A program made the position numbers and the translations under genes. A stretch of DNA of 64,000 bases from Opitutia bacterium (GTDB taxonomy: Bacteria; Verrucomicrobiota; Verrucomicrobiia; Opitutales; Opitutaceae), in the NCBI GenBank assembly GCA_016217545.1, contig JACRHT010000004.1:202334-266333 (forward strand), in the 5' to 3' direction. How positions within the stretch are numbered: the first letter of the stretch is position 1; each line of letters starts with the position of its first letter. Positions 52,826 through 62,137 of the stretch are shown here, piece after piece. The notes beneath the pieces were generated by a model. It was not told the origin of the DNA and did not search any database. It saw only the letters and a list, made by a program, of their open reading frames with translations.

Positions 52826-54316
52826 ATGCGCCTGCTTCCCCTGCTCGCCCTCCTGACGCTGACTGCGCGCTCGCTGGCCGGCGACCCGACTGTCCCCAGC
52901 GCCGCCAGACCCGCCGCGCCCGACCCGATCGAAGGCCGTTGGACCGGCACGATCGCGCCGCCGCAAGGTGGCACCGCCGAGTTCGGACTCGAGTTCTTCC
53001 GCACCGAGCGCGGCAAGCTCGCATTCCGGATGAACTTCCCCGACGCGCTCACTTTCGCCGCCCCGTTCATGCTGCCAGTCGAGACGGCGGGCGACGGCCA
53101 CTACGCGATCACTCCCGCCTTCGCCATCAAGCTCCATCGCGATGCCGACCGCCTCACCGGCATCTTCGGCGCCGCGCAAATGCCGCTCGAACTGAAGCGC
53201 GGCGGCAACTGGACGGAGAAACCGCCCGCGCCGACGCATCCCGCCGCACCCGCGCCGCTGTGGTCGTTCGATCTCGGAGCCGGCACGTGGGCGGCTCCCG
53301 TCGTCGCCGATGGCGTGATCTACATCGGCACGAGCGCCGGAAGATTCCACGCGGTCAATGCCGCCGACGGTCACGAGCTCTGGACATGGGCCGGCAGGAA
53401 TCCGATCGACGGCCGCGCCGTCGTGAGCGGCGAGGCGGTCTATTTCGTCGACACGCAAACCACGCTCATCGCCCTGAATCGCGCCGACGGCTCGTTGCGC
53501 TGGTCGATCCCGCTGCACGACGAGCAACTCGCCGGCCGACCCGTGGCGAACAACCCGACCTTCAACCACCGCGCGGCGTTCCCGCTCGTCGCCGACGGCG
53601 TGGTCTATTGCGGCTCAAGCGACGGCGGTCTCTATGCACTCGACGCCGTCACCGGCGCGAAGCTGTGGCGCCACGATGCCAGGGCGCCGATCTTTTCCGG
53701 CGTGGGGCGGCATGGGGCGGACCTGCTGACGTTCGGCACCATGGACGGCTCGGTCGTTATCCTCGACCGGCGCACGCGGCAGGAGACGTTCCGCGCGCGG
53801 ACGGACGGCGGCATCGTCACGGTGCCGCTCGTGGTCGGCGACAAGGTCGTCGCCGGCAGCCGCGACTACGTGCTCTACGGCTTCAACCTCGCGGACGGCG
53901 GCGTCGCGTGGCGCTTCTCGTATTGGTTCTCGTGGATCGAATCGACGCCGGTGCTGCGCGACGGACTGCTCTACGTCGGCGCGTCGGACTACAGCCGCGT
54001 CAGCGCGATCGATCCCGCCAACGGACGGGCAAAGTGGCAGACGCCCGTGCACGGCATGAACTGGGGCACGCCGCTCGTCACCGACGACTCCGTATTCACC
54101 GGCACCGCCGCGCAGAACATTCCCGGCACGCTCATCCCGCACGTCGGCGGGATCGTCGCCCTCGAGCGCGCCACGGGCGCCGTGAAATGGCAGCTGCTCG
54201 CCGCGCCCGCGCCGGAAAACGGTTTCGGCGGCTATGCCGGTTCGCTCGCCCTCGCGGGCGACAAAGTCATCGCGGCCGGTTTCGACGGCCGGCTCATCGC
54301 GCTACCGGCGAAGTGA
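52826..54316 (+). CDS. Exported PQQ-like beta-propeller repeat protein
   Basis: 496 residues. Signal peptide MRLLPLLALLTLTARSLA; an N-terminal beta domain (about 30-130) followed by a PQQ-like propeller with repeats such as APVVADGVIYIGTSAGRFHA, DGVVYCGSSDGGLYALDAVT and TPVLRDGLLYVGASDYSRVS. These repeats form BamB-like propellers that bind proteins or sugars; the catalytic PQQ site is not evident. The start was chosen for the signal peptide. Confidence 0.85.
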   Translation: MRLLPLLALLTLTARSLAGDPTVPSAARPAAPDPIEGRWTGTIAPPQGGTAEFGLEFFRTERGKLAFRMNFPDALTFAAPFMLPVETAGDGHYAITPAFAIKLHRDADRLTGIFGAAQMPLELKRGGNWTEKPPAPTHPAAPAPLWSFDLGAGTWAAPVVADGVIYIGTSAGRFHAVNAADGHELWTWAGRNPIDGRAVVSGEAVYFVDTQTTLIALNRADGSLRWSIPLHDEQLAGRPVANNPTFNHRAAFPLVADGVVYCGSSDGGLYALDAVTGAKLWRHDARAPIFSGVGRHGADLLTFGTMDGSVVILDRRTRQETFRARTDGGIVTVPLVVGDKVVAGSRDYVLYGFNLADGGVAWRFSYWFSWIESTPVLRDGLLYVGASDYSRVSAIDPANGRAKWQTPVHGMNWGTPLVTDDSVFTGTAAQNIPGTLIPHVGGIVALERATGAVKWQLLAAPAPENGFGGYAGSLALAGDKVIAAGFDGRLIALPAK

Positions 54317-54330
54317 GCTGACCGCGCCGC

Positions 54331-55206
54331 TCAGAGCGCGACCACGCCGGTCGTCATCTTGTCGCCGAGGCGCTGCAAGGCGCGCTCGTGCACGACGGGC
54401 ATCGCGGCTTCGAGGAGTTCGGGCGTGAAACCCCACTCGCGCAGGAACGCGCCGTGGACGGCGGTGAGGAAACCTTCCTCCGTCACGCCGGGCCCGAGCG
54501 ACGTCGCGAGGTATTTCGCGGCGTGCAGGTGCGCGAGCAACGGGAGCGCCTCCATCGGCGCCTCGGTGGGACGCGTGAGGAATTCGGCCGCCTGCTGAAA
54601 CACCTTGGGGAAATTCCACGCGGCGAGCAGCTTCGTGGTCGCGTCGGCGTGATGATAGCCGAGCACGGCGCGCTCAGCTTGGTCCCACGTGCACTGCATG
54701 CGTTCGCGGAACGCGCGCACGGCGGGATAGAATTCGTTGCACGAGTGCGCGAGCGCGAGCTTGCCGAGATCGGAGACGAGGCCCGCGGTGTAGGCGACCT
54801 GCGGATCGAGACGCTCGGTGGTCGACGCGAGCACTTCGCCGGCGATGGCGGTGATGAGCGCGTGGCGGGAGAAATCGCCCGCTTCCCAGCGCAGGCCCTT
54901 CTGGCCGCTTTCCCAGCGGCTCACGAGCACGAGCGCGGCGAGGCGGTAGATTTCCTTCGCGCCGAGGCGGAACACGGCGGCTTCGACCGTCTCGACCGTG
55001 CCGCGCGCGAACGCGGCGGAATTGGCGAGGCGCAGCGTCGCGGCGGCGAGCGAAGCGTCGAGCGAGATGAGGCGTTCGATCTCGGCAGCCGAGCTATCGT
55101 CGGCCTGCAACGCGAGCCCAAGCCGCGGCAACAGCGACGGCGAGCAAGGCAGGCGCAGCGCTTTTTCGCAGACTTGCTCGAGGGTCGGAGGAGTGAGGGT
55201 GGACAT
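54331..55206 (-). CDS. HDOD domain protein
   Basis: 291 residues. HDOD core with LRLPCSPSLLPRLGLALQAD, ERLISLDASLAAATLRLANS and AYTAGLVSDLGKLALAH; the metal site of true HD phosphohydrolases is not complete. HDOD proteins often regulate signalling in chemotaxis or c-di-GMP networks. It lies 18 bp downstream of cheA on the same strand, suggesting a chemotaxis role. Confidence 0.9.
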   Translation of the reverse strand: MSTLTPPTLEQVCEKALRLPCSPSLLPRLGLALQADDSSAAEIERLISLDASLAAATLRLANSAAFARGTVETVEAAVFRLGAKEIYRLAALVLVSRWESGQKGLRWEAGDFSRHALITAIAGEVLASTTERLDPQVAYTAGLVSDLGKLALAHSCNEFYPAVRAFRERMQCTWDQAERAVLGYHHADATTKLLAAWNFPKVFQQAAEFLTRPTEAPMEALPLLAHLHAAKYLATSLGPGVTEEGFLTAVHGAFLREWGFTPELLEAAMPVVHERALQRLGDKMTTGVVAL

Positions 55207-55224
55207 GCCTGGGACGTTCGATGG

Positions 55225-57360
55225 TTACGCGGCGGCTTGGAGCAACGAAGCGGGATCGAGGATCAGCGCGATGTTGCCGTCGCCAAGGATCGCGCCACCC
55301 GCCACGCCGGGCAAGCCCTGCATGAACGCGCCGAGGTTCTTGATGACGACTTCCTGCTTGCTGACCATTTCGTCGACGAGCAGCGCCGAGACCTTGCCGG
55401 AATGCTCCACGATGACGACGATGCCGTCCCACGGCTGCGTCGCGTCGGCGGGGATGCCGAAGCGGCGATGCAGGCGGTGGAGCGGGAGGATCTTGCCGCG
55501 CAATTCGAGCACTTCGCCCGTGCCGTGGACGGTGGTGATGGAATCCTTGGTGGGCCGCATCGCCATCTGCACGGAGGTGCTCGGGAGAATGAACTTGTCG
55601 GTGCCGACGCGCACGACGAGGCCGTCGATGATGGCCATCGTGAGCGGGAGCTTGATCTTGAAGACCGAGCCCTTGCCGACCTCGGAGGTGATCTCGATCT
55701 TGCCGCGCAGCTTCTCGATGTTGCGCTTCACGACGTCCATGCCGACGCCGCGACCGGAGACCGCGGTGACTTTTTCGGCGGTGGAGAAGCCCGGCGCGAA
55801 AATGAGCGCGTAGCACTCTTCGCGCGACAGCTGGGCGTTGGGGGCGACGACGCCCTTCTCGATCGCCTTCTTGAGAATCTTTTCGGGATCGATGCCGCGA
55901 CCGTCGTCCTGGAGTTCGATGACGATGTTGCTGCCCTGATGGTAGGCGCTGAGGTGGACGGTGCCGGCCTCGGGCTTGCCGGCAGCGGCGCGGATCTCGG
56001 GGCCTTCGAGGCCGTGGTCGAGTGCGTTGCGCACCATGTGGACGAGCGGGTCGGCGATTTCCTCGACGACCGTGCGGTCGAGTTCGGTGTCTTCGCCGCT
56101 GACTTGGAAGTGAACCTTTTTGCCGAAGTTGCGTGCGAGGTCGCGCGACAGGCGCTCCATCTTCTGGAACGTCGGCTTGATGGGAATCATACGCAGCGAC
56201 ATCGCGGTGTGCTGGAGTTCCTTGGCGATGCGCGAGAGCTGCGCGACGTTGCGCTGCATGGGCGAGCCGTCGTCGCAAATGCCGCGCGCGGACTCGATCA
56301 GCTGGCTTTGGACGATCACGAGTTCACCGACGACGTCCATGAGGGAGTCGAGTTTCTCGGTGTTGACGCGAACCGTCTGGCCACCGGCGGTGGCCTTGGT
56401 CGAGGCTTGCGCTTCGATGGCGTTGGCGGCCGCCGCACCAAGCGGAGACGCGGCGGGAGCCGCGGAAGCGGCCGGAGTTTCGGACGTGCCAGCGGCCGAG
56501 GGATCGGCCGGAGCCGCAACAGGCGTCGCGACCGGCGCGGGAGTCGGGTCGCCCTTCGCCAAGGCGCGCACGGCGCGCATCAGGTGGCTGACGGGCACGA
56601 TCTGGCTCGGCAGATGACCTTTTTCCAGCGCGACGGCGATTTGCTGGGTGAGCAACTGCAGCGCGTCGCGGCTGCGGAGGATTTCCGTGATGATCGCGGG
56701 GGTGAGGCGCAGCTCGCGGTTGCGGGCCAGGTCGAGCAGCGACTCGACTTCGTGGGCGAGCGTGTGCATCGGCACGAGGCCGAGGAAGCCGGCGTTGCCT
56801 TTGATCGTGTGGAACGAGCGGAAGATCGAATTGATCGCCTCGGGGTTGTCCGGCTGCTGGTCGAGCACGAGCAGCGCGGCCTCGATCTGGGAAAGGTGGT
56901 CGACGGCTTCGGCGTAAAATTCCGTGAGCAATTCCTGGTTTTCGCCGAGGTTGAGTTGGAGCAGCACGTCCGCGGCGGCATGCTCGGCGGATGCGGTGGG
57001 CGCAGCAGCGGCTTCCGTGGCCGGCGCCGGCGCGGCACTCGCGTCGAACGTCTCGGGCACACTGCCGGCTTTGACGGCCTCGATCGCGGCGGGCAGCCAG
57101 GCGATGAGCCGGCGCAGCGTGGCGAGCGTCGCATCGTCGAAGGGTTGGGCTGTGTCGAGGCGCTTGTCGAGGAGCGCGTGGACGCTCACGACCGCTTCGC
57201 GCAAAGTCGGCACGGCGGCGCACTGGTCGCGCATTTCGCCGAGCAGGCTGTAGGAGGGGATAAGGCCATCGTCGCGACTAGGCTGGGCGAGGATGGATTC
57301 GGCCGCCAAACGACTCAGCGAGTCATCGAGCGCTTGGAAGAATTCCGGAGCGAGGGACAT
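55225..57360 (-). CDS. cheA: Chemotaxis histidine kinase CheA
   Basis: 711 residues. After about 130 residues of helical and Pro/Ala-rich N-terminus comes the HPt domain with phospho-His184 in FRSFHTIKGNAGFLGL, a linker, the dimerisation domain (VNTEKLDSLMDVVGELVIVQ), the HATPase domain (HMVRNALDHGLE, DDGRGIDPEKI, GRGVGMDVV) and the CheW-like domain (LVVRVGTDKFILPSTSV). It phosphorylates CheY-like receivers in response to receptors. A TTG two codons upstream is an alternative start. Long N-terminus and Pro/Ala linkers exceed E. coli CheA. Divergent from cheW, upstream of HDOD. Confidence 0.95.
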   Translation of the reverse strand: MSLAPEFFQALDDSLSRLAAESILAQPSRDDGLIPSYSLLGEMRDQCAAVPTLREAVVSVHALLDKRLDTAQPFDDATLATLRRLIAWLPAAIEAVKAGSVPETFDASAAPAPATEAAAAPTASAEHAAADVLLQLNLGENQELLTEFYAEAVDHLSQIEAALLVLDQQPDNPEAINSIFRSFHTIKGNAGFLGLVPMHTLAHEVESLLDLARNRELRLTPAIITEILRSRDALQLLTQQIAVALEKGHLPSQIVPVSHLMRAVRALAKGDPTPAPVATPVAAPADPSAAGTSETPAASAAPAASPLGAAAANAIEAQASTKATAGGQTVRVNTEKLDSLMDVVGELVIVQSQLIESARGICDDGSPMQRNVAQLSRIAKELQHTAMSLRMIPIKPTFQKMERLSRDLARNFGKKVHFQVSGEDTELDRTVVEEIADPLVHMVRNALDHGLEGPEIRAAAGKPEAGTVHLSAYHQGSNIVIELQDDGRGIDPEKILKKAIEKGVVAPNAQLSREECYALIFAPGFSTAEKVTAVSGRGVGMDVVKRNIEKLRGKIEITSEVGKGSVFKIKLPLTMAIIDGLVVRVGTDKFILPSTSVQMAMRPTKDSITTVHGTGEVLELRGKILPLHRLHRRFGIPADATQPWDGIVVIVEHSGKVSALLVDEMVSKQEVVIKNLGAFMQGLPGVAGGAILGDGNIALILDPASLLQAAA

Positions 57361-57678
57361 GGGCAAATAGCGGGATCCGCGCCCTCTTCATCGGCCCATG
57401 GGGCGAAAACCTTAAATCCATGTGCGACGGGATTTTTTCGGGGCCGCCGATCCCTCGACCGCGGTTCAAGCGACCGCGCGGCTCGTCGGCGTCGCGGGCC
57501 ACCCGCCGTCCGCCGAAGCGCGCGCGGGCCCAAGACTTTCCGCGCAAAAAGAGCAAAAGTCGCGCGCGTCCGTGTCGATGAACCCCTCGCGACCTTGCTC
57601 GGTCCGCGAGGCATATTCCGCCCCTGCGGTCACCGGTCAACCCGGCCGACGAACCACACTTTCTCGTCTCCTGAACCC
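57361..57678. other. 318-bp divergent intergenic region between cheA and cheW
   Basis: No gene seen. It should hold both promoters. A short inverted repeat around GACTTTCCGCGC and GCAAAAGTCGCGCGCG (about 57534-57566) is the only structure noticed. No clear flagellar sigma-28-type box could be resolved by eye. Confidence 0.5.
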
Positions 57679-58182
57679 ATGAGCTCTCCTGCCACCGCCA
57701 CTGCCAACCAAACCAAGCACGCCGGCAAATACCTGACCGTCGTCCTCGATAACGAAGCCTACGGCATCGCCGTGCTGAAGGTTCGCGAAATCATCCGCAT
57801 GCAGAAGATCACGCCGGTGCCGCAAATGCCGGAGTTCGTGAAAGGCGTCATCAATCTCCGCGGCCGCGTCATTCCGGTCGTCGACCTGCGCGTGAAATTC
57901 GGCCTGAAGGCCGAGTTCGCCGAGCGCACCTGCATCGTCGTCGTCCAGGTCAAGCTGCCCAACGACACGATCGTGCAGATGGGTCTGATCGTCGATTCCG
58001 TCGAGGAGGTCGTGCATCTTCCGTCCGAGGAAATCGAGCCGACGCCCGAGTTCGGCACGCGGGTCGACACGACCTACCTGCTCGGCATGGCCAAGGTCAA
58101 AGGTCAGGTGAAGACGTTGCTCGACATCGATCGAGTCGTCGCCCCCGAGACGATGCAGAGCATCGCCACGGCGCACGCCTAA
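57679..58182 (+). CDS. cheW: Chemotaxis coupling protein CheW (copy 1)
   Basis: 167 residues: YLTVVLDNEAYGIAVLKVRE, then PQMPEFVKGVINLRGRVIPVVDLR and a C-terminal LGMAKVKGQVKTLLDID. Complete CheW fold, linking receptors to CheA. Closely similar over the first 54 residues to the CheW that begins at 63839, differing mostly at synonymous positions. Divergent from cheA. Confidence 0.95.
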   Translation: MSSPATATANQTKHAGKYLTVVLDNEAYGIAVLKVREIIRMQKITPVPQMPEFVKGVINLRGRVIPVVDLRVKFGLKAEFAERTCIVVVQVKLPNDTIVQMGLIVDSVEEVVHLPSEEIEPTPEFGTRVDTTYLLGMAKVKGQVKTLLDIDRVVAPETMQSIATAHA

Positions 58183-58200
58183 GCACAGCGCCCGCATTCC

Positions 58201-58224
58201 GAAGCCGCCGTTTTTGGCGGCTTC
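58201..58224 (+). terminator. Stem-loop after cheW (possible terminator)
   Basis: Perfect 9-bp stem GAAGCCGCC/GGCGGCTTC, loop GTTTTT. No T-run follows, so it may be an RNA-stabilising hairpin or a weak terminator. Confidence 0.5.
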
Positions 58225-58365
58225 GTCGTCTACGGGTCAGATAAGCGCGCTGCGCCCGCGAAAAGAAACGCGCAACCTGCACGCCACTGCGGCCATGGGA
58301 ATGCCATGGCCGAGCCTATGACATTTCCCTTTCAGTTCCGGCCGCCCGGAACCGATTCCTAGAAT

Positions 58366-58439
58366 GCGTTGCGGTGCATCCCTCCGGATGCGACCGCCTG
58401 TTTCGGGCAGCCACGGCCTGCAAGGAAGAGGAGCGACGC
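58366..58439 (+). promoter_or_regulatory. Structured leader motif L1 (three-way junction), upstream of the beta-barrel gene
   Basis: Stems: P1 GCGTTGC/GCGACGC (58366-58372, 58433-58439, one G-U), P2 GCATCC/GGATGC closed by GCGG/CCGC, and P3 built on GGGCAG ... CCTGCAAGG. Conserved blocks shared with L2 at 61983-62055: GCGTTGCGG, CCGCC, TTCGGGCAG, GGCCTGCAAGGAAG, AGCGACGC. Downstream, GGGAC (58456-58460) can pair with GTCCC on either side (58445-58449 or 58464-58468), just before the start codon. Confidence 0.6.
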
Positions 58440-58478
58440 CGCGAGTCCCCCTACCGGGACCCGGTCCCCCTCTTCCAC

Positions 58479-59774
58479 ATGGTCACCCATTCCCTTTTTC
58501 TTTTCGCGTCTCGCGCGGCACTACGCCTCGTCGCCTGCTCTTGCGCGATCGTCTGCTCCGGCATCGCCGGCGAACCAGCCGCGCCACCCTCGGCGACGTG
58601 GAAGTTCGCCACGACGCTCGGCGTCCGCGAAACCTACGACTCCAACGTCTACCTGCAGGACCACGCACCGAGTCCGGCGATTGTCGGCGCCGCGCCCGCC
58701 CAACTCAGCTCGCTGGTCACGGCCGTTTCTGCGGGCGTGAACGTCGAGTCCCGCGGCGCCACCGGACTCGTTGTCACCGGCAGCTACGCCCCGGAAGTCG
58801 TCCGCTATCACTCGGCTTCCTCGGAAAACTACACGACGCACCGCGCCCAGATCGCCGCGAGCCGCCGCGCGGGGGCCGTGGCGTGGAACGTCTCCGACGC
58901 CTTGGTGTGGACCGACGGCAGCAAGGATTCTCCGATCTTCGGCGGTCCCGGCGGCGCACCGGCGCTCGGCGGCATTCCGCTGCGTGACCGTCGCGCGGCG
59001 CTGGTTAATCGCAGCAACTTCCGCCTGGAATCCGTCGCGGGGCGCTGGTTGTTCCGCGCCCTCGCCTCGGGCTACTGGCACGATTTTCGGACCAATCAGC
59101 TCCGGCAGAGCGGCTGCGCCAACTACATCGATCGCAGCGAAGTGAGCGCCGGAATCGAGGGTGGCTACGAGTTCCAGCCCAAAACCCGCGTGATCGCCGG
59201 TCTTCGTCTGGCGCGGCAGACCCAATCCTCGCTCTTCGGCGTCGACAGTCCTTTCGACTCCACGCGCCGCCGATTCGTGGCCGGCCTCGAAGGCGCGCCA
59301 TGCACCTGGCTGCAGCTGAATCTCCTCGCCGCGCTCGAAACGCGCACGTTCGCCGCCGGCACGCCAACCGGGTTCGACCGCCACAAGCGCCTGCTCTGGA
59401 TCGATGCCTCGGCCACCGCCACGCCGACCAAACACGACACCCTCACCCTGACCGTGCGCCGCGCCGAGCAACCCGCATCCACCAGCGCCAGCGTCTACGA
59501 AGACACCGCCGGCGAACTCACCTGGCGCCACAAGTGCACCGACCGCGTCACCGCGAGCGCGGCGCTCAAAGTTTGGACCGGCATCTGGCAACTCCCCGCC
59601 GTGCGGCGCGACCGCGTCTGCACCCCCACTCTCCAACTCCAATTCACCCTCAACCCACACTGCATCGTCGAGGCCATCTGGTCCTACGACGACGCGACAA
59701 GCGGCATCCCGTCCACCGAAGGCCGCGAGTTCACCCGCCATCTCGGCGGCCTGTCGGCCCGTTACACCTTTTAA
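58479..59774 (+). CDS. Outer-membrane beta-barrel protein of the chemotaxis region
   Basis: 431 residues. The ATG giving MVTHSLFLFASRAALRLVAC provides the export signal; an upstream in-frame ATG would start inside the leader motif. The mature part shows many short beta-strands with aromatic residues and ends RHLGGLSARYTF, with terminal Phe. Similar design to the EPS-region barrel at 553-1728. The gene starts a unit with the Cache receptor (12 nt apart). Function unknown; a porin or surface protein whose cargo or state is reported by the receptors is possible (inference). Confidence 0.75.
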   Translation: MVTHSLFLFASRAALRLVACSCAIVCSGIAGEPAAPPSATWKFATTLGVRETYDSNVYLQDHAPSPAIVGAAPAQLSSLVTAVSAGVNVESRGATGLVVTGSYAPEVVRYHSASSENYTTHRAQIAASRRAGAVAWNVSDALVWTDGSKDSPIFGGPGGAPALGGIPLRDRRAALVNRSNFRLESVAGRWLFRALASGYWHDFRTNQLRQSGCANYIDRSEVSAGIEGGYEFQPKTRVIAGLRLARQTQSSLFGVDSPFDSTRRRFVAGLEGAPCTWLQLNLLAALETRTFAAGTPTGFDRHKRLLWIDASATATPTKHDTLTLTVRRAEQPASTSASVYEDTAGELTWRHKCTDRVTASAALKVWTGIWQLPAVRRDRVCTPTLQLQFTLNPHCIVEAIWSYDDATSGIPSTEGREFTRHLGGLSARYTF

Positions 59775-59786
59775 ACACGTCCCATC

Positions 59787-61886
59787 ATGGATCGCCTCTT
59801 CCAACTTCGCCTCGGAACCAAAATAACCCTCCTCGCCGTCTGTCCGATCGTCGCGACCGTTGCCGTGATTCTCATCACGCTTCTCGTGCGGCAACAGCAG
59901 CTCAACGTCGAGGTCGACAAGACCGTGATCGCCCAAGCCATGAGCGAGTGCGCCAAGGTCGCGAACGACGCCTACCTGATTTGCGCCGGCATGGAGCAAC
60001 GCAATCAGAAGGAGCTCGACCGCAGCATCGCCTACGCGCGAGACACTCTCACTCACGCCGGCGGACTCTCGCTCGCAGCCGACACCGTCAGCTGGCAGGC
60101 GGTCAACCAATTCACCAAGCAGGCCAACGCCGTCTCGCTGCCGAGGGCCACGCTCGGCGGCAACCAATGGCTGGGCCAGATCACGGCCGCCGACCAGACC
60201 GCGCCGATCGTCGACGAGATCCGTCGCGCCACCGGCACCTTCTGCACGATCTTCCAACGCGTGAATGACGCCGGCGACATGCTCCGCGTCTGCACCAGCG
60301 TCCAGAAAGACGACGGCACGCGCGCCATCGGCACCTACATCCCCGCCCAGACTCCGGACGGCGCGCCCAACACCGTCATCCAAACCGTGCTGCGCGGTGA
60401 AAGCTACCGCGGCCGCGCCTTCGTCGTGAACGACTGGCACGCCGCCGCCTACGAACCGATTTGGGACGCCGACAAGCGCCGCGTCATCGGCATGCTCTAC
60501 GTCGGCCTCCCGCTCCGCACCATCAACAAGGAAGTGCACGACACCATCACGCGAATGGTGGTCGGCAAAACCGGTTACGTCTTCGTCATCGGCGGCAAGG
60601 GCGACCAACGCGGCCAATACATCGTTTCCGCCCAAGGCAAACGCGACGGCGAGAACATCTGGGAAGCGAAGGATTCGTCCGGGCGGCTGTTCATTCAATC
60701 GCTGACCGGCAAGGCCCTCGCCACGCGCGACGGCGCCGCCGACTTCGAGCACTACTCGTGGCAAAACCCCGGCGAAAAAGCCCCGCGCGAGAAGATCGCC
60801 GCCGTCACCTACTACGCCCCGTGGGATTGGGTCATCGGCGCTGGAACCTACGAGGAGGATTTCGCGCAAGTCCGCGCCACTTTGGACAGCTCGAGCAAGA
60901 CGGTGCTCATTTGGGTCGTCTCGCTCGCGCTCGCCTCCGCCGCAATCGCTTCGGCGATCGGGTTCTTCTACGCCCGCAGTGTCACTCGTCCCATCGCCGA
61001 GGTGGCGACGAATCTGGGCTCCGCCGCGCACCAAACCACCGATGCCGCCAATCAGGTTTCGAGCGCCAGCCAATCCCTCGCCGAAGGCTCCAGCCAGCAA
61101 GCCGCCAGTCTCGAGGAAACCAGTTCCTCGCTTGAGGAGATGTCCTCCATGACCAAGCGCAACGCCGACAGCGCGCATCGCGCCAACGACCTCACCCGCG
61201 AAGCCCGCCAAGCCGCCGACATCGGCACCCGCGACATGCAGGACATGAGCACCGCCATGCACGGCATCAAGGCGTCGAGCGACGAGATCGCGAAAATCAT
61301 CAAGACGATCGACGAGATCGCATTCCAAACGAACATCCTCGCCCTCAACGCCGCCGTCGAAGCCGCGCGCGCCGGCGAGGCTGGCGCCGGATTCGCCGTC
61401 GTCGCCGAGGAAGTCCGCGCCCTCGCCCAACGCGCCGCCAACGCCGCCAAGGAGACCGCCTCGAAAATCGAGGACGCCATCGGCAAGACCAAGGAAGGCG
61501 TGACGATCAGCGCCAAGGTCGCCACGAGCCTCAACGCCATCGCCGAGAAAGTCCGCCAAGTGGACACGCTCATCGGCGACGTCGCCACCGCGAGCGGCGA
61601 GCAGAACGACGGCGTGCAGCAGATCAACCGCGCCGTCGGCCAGATGAACAACGTCGTGCAGAACAACGCCGGCGCCGCCGAGGAAAGCGCCGCCGCCGCC
61701 GAGGAATTGAACGCGCAGGCCCTGATGCTCACCGAGTCCGTCGACGTCCTCGTGCGGCTGGTGAACGGCCAGGCATCGGCCGCCCCCGAAGCGCCGCGTT
61801 ACGCCCCCTCCCCGATCGATGCTCAACCCAACCGCTCTCCGGCCCGCGCGTCAGTCCGAGGACGGCAACCAACCTCGGTAGCGTGA
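59787..61886 (+). CDS. Methyl-accepting chemotaxis protein with Cache-type sensor, HAMP-less
   Basis: 699 residues. TM1 (about 14-34), a large periplasmic Cache region (Cache_3-Cache_2 type; about 40-365, e.g. [20 protein letters not shown] and [18 protein letters not shown]), TM2 (about 372-392), then signalling helices with tip [20 protein letters not shown]. No HAMP domain lies between. Such Cache sensors bind small metabolites. Located after the beta-barrel gene and before the heme receptor. Confidence 0.93.
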   Translation: MDRLFQLRLGTKITLLAVCPIVATVAVILITLLVRQQQLNVEVDKTVIAQAMSECAKVANDAYLICAGMEQRNQKELDRSIAYARDTLTHAGGLSLAADTVSWQAVNQFTKQANAVSLPRATLGGNQWLGQITAADQTAPIVDEIRRATGTFCTIFQRVNDAGDMLRVCTSVQKDDGTRAIGTYIPAQTPDGAPNTVIQTVLRGESYRGRAFVVNDWHAAAYEPIWDADKRRVIGMLYVGLPLRTINKEVHDTITRMVVGKTGYVFVIGGKGDQRGQYIVSAQGKRDGENIWEAKDSSGRLFIQSLTGKALATRDGAADFEHYSWQNPGEKAPREKIAAVTYYAPWDWVIGAGTYEEDFAQVRATLDSSSKTVLIWVVSLALASAAIASAIGFFYARSVTRPIAEVATNLGSAAHQTTDAANQVSSASQSLAEGSSQQAASLEETSSSLEEMSSMTKRNADSAHRANDLTREARQAADIGTRDMQDMSTAMHGIKASSDEIAKIIKTIDEIAFQTNILALNAAVEAARAGEAGAGFAVVAEEVRALAQRAANAAKETASKIEDAIGKTKEGVTISAKVATSLNAIAEKVRQVDTLIGDVATASGEQNDGVQQINRAVGQMNNVVQNNAGAAEESAAAAEELNAQALMLTESVDVLVRLVNGQASAAPEAPRYAPSPIDAQPNRSPARASVRGRQPTSVA

Positions 61887-61982
61887 CTCAGCCACTATCG
61901 CCCCAATAGCCAGCGACTTGGGGAAAGCGAAAACCGCGAAATTCCCCTTAAGCCTCCCTCTGCGCAACCGATTGACTGCGCA

Positions 61983-62055
61983 GCGTTGCGGCGTGCGTTC
62001 GCGCACGGCCGCCACTTCGGGCAGGCTTCAGGCCTGCAAGGAAGGGAAGCGACGC
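61983..62055 (+). promoter_or_regulatory. Structured leader motif L2, upstream of the heme receptor
   Basis: P1 GCGTTGC/GCGACGC (61983-61989, 62049-62055), P2 GTGCG/CGCAC with TTCG loop, P3 GCAGGC/GCCTGC extended by CTTC/GAAG. The P2 stem sequence differs from L1 but pairing is kept, i.e. covariation. A further hairpin CCGGC/GCCGG follows at 62058-62070; the start codon is at 62138. Confidence 0.6.
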
Positions 62056-62137
62056 GGCCGGCTTCGCCGGTGCCATCCATTGTCCCCCCCAACGTCCCAG
62101 ATCCCGCGTGTCCTCACGCACGCCCCTGTCCTGAACT

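Noticed and set aside
54388..57360. Long plus-strand open frame running antisense to the HDOD and cheA genes and joining cheW
   Set aside because: Only its last 167 codons are real (CheW). The rest is antisense of two genes with clear motifs.
58366..58439. Known c-di-GMP-I riboswitch
   Set aside because: The conserved core residues of that class (GGGCAAA and GGACGCAAAGCC-like segments) are absent; kept as an unassigned leader motif instead.
58521..61826. 1101-codon open frame on the minus strand opposite the beta-barrel and receptor genes
   Set aside because: No start, motif or composition of a real protein; low-complexity Gly/Val/Ala/Asp typical of antisense frames.
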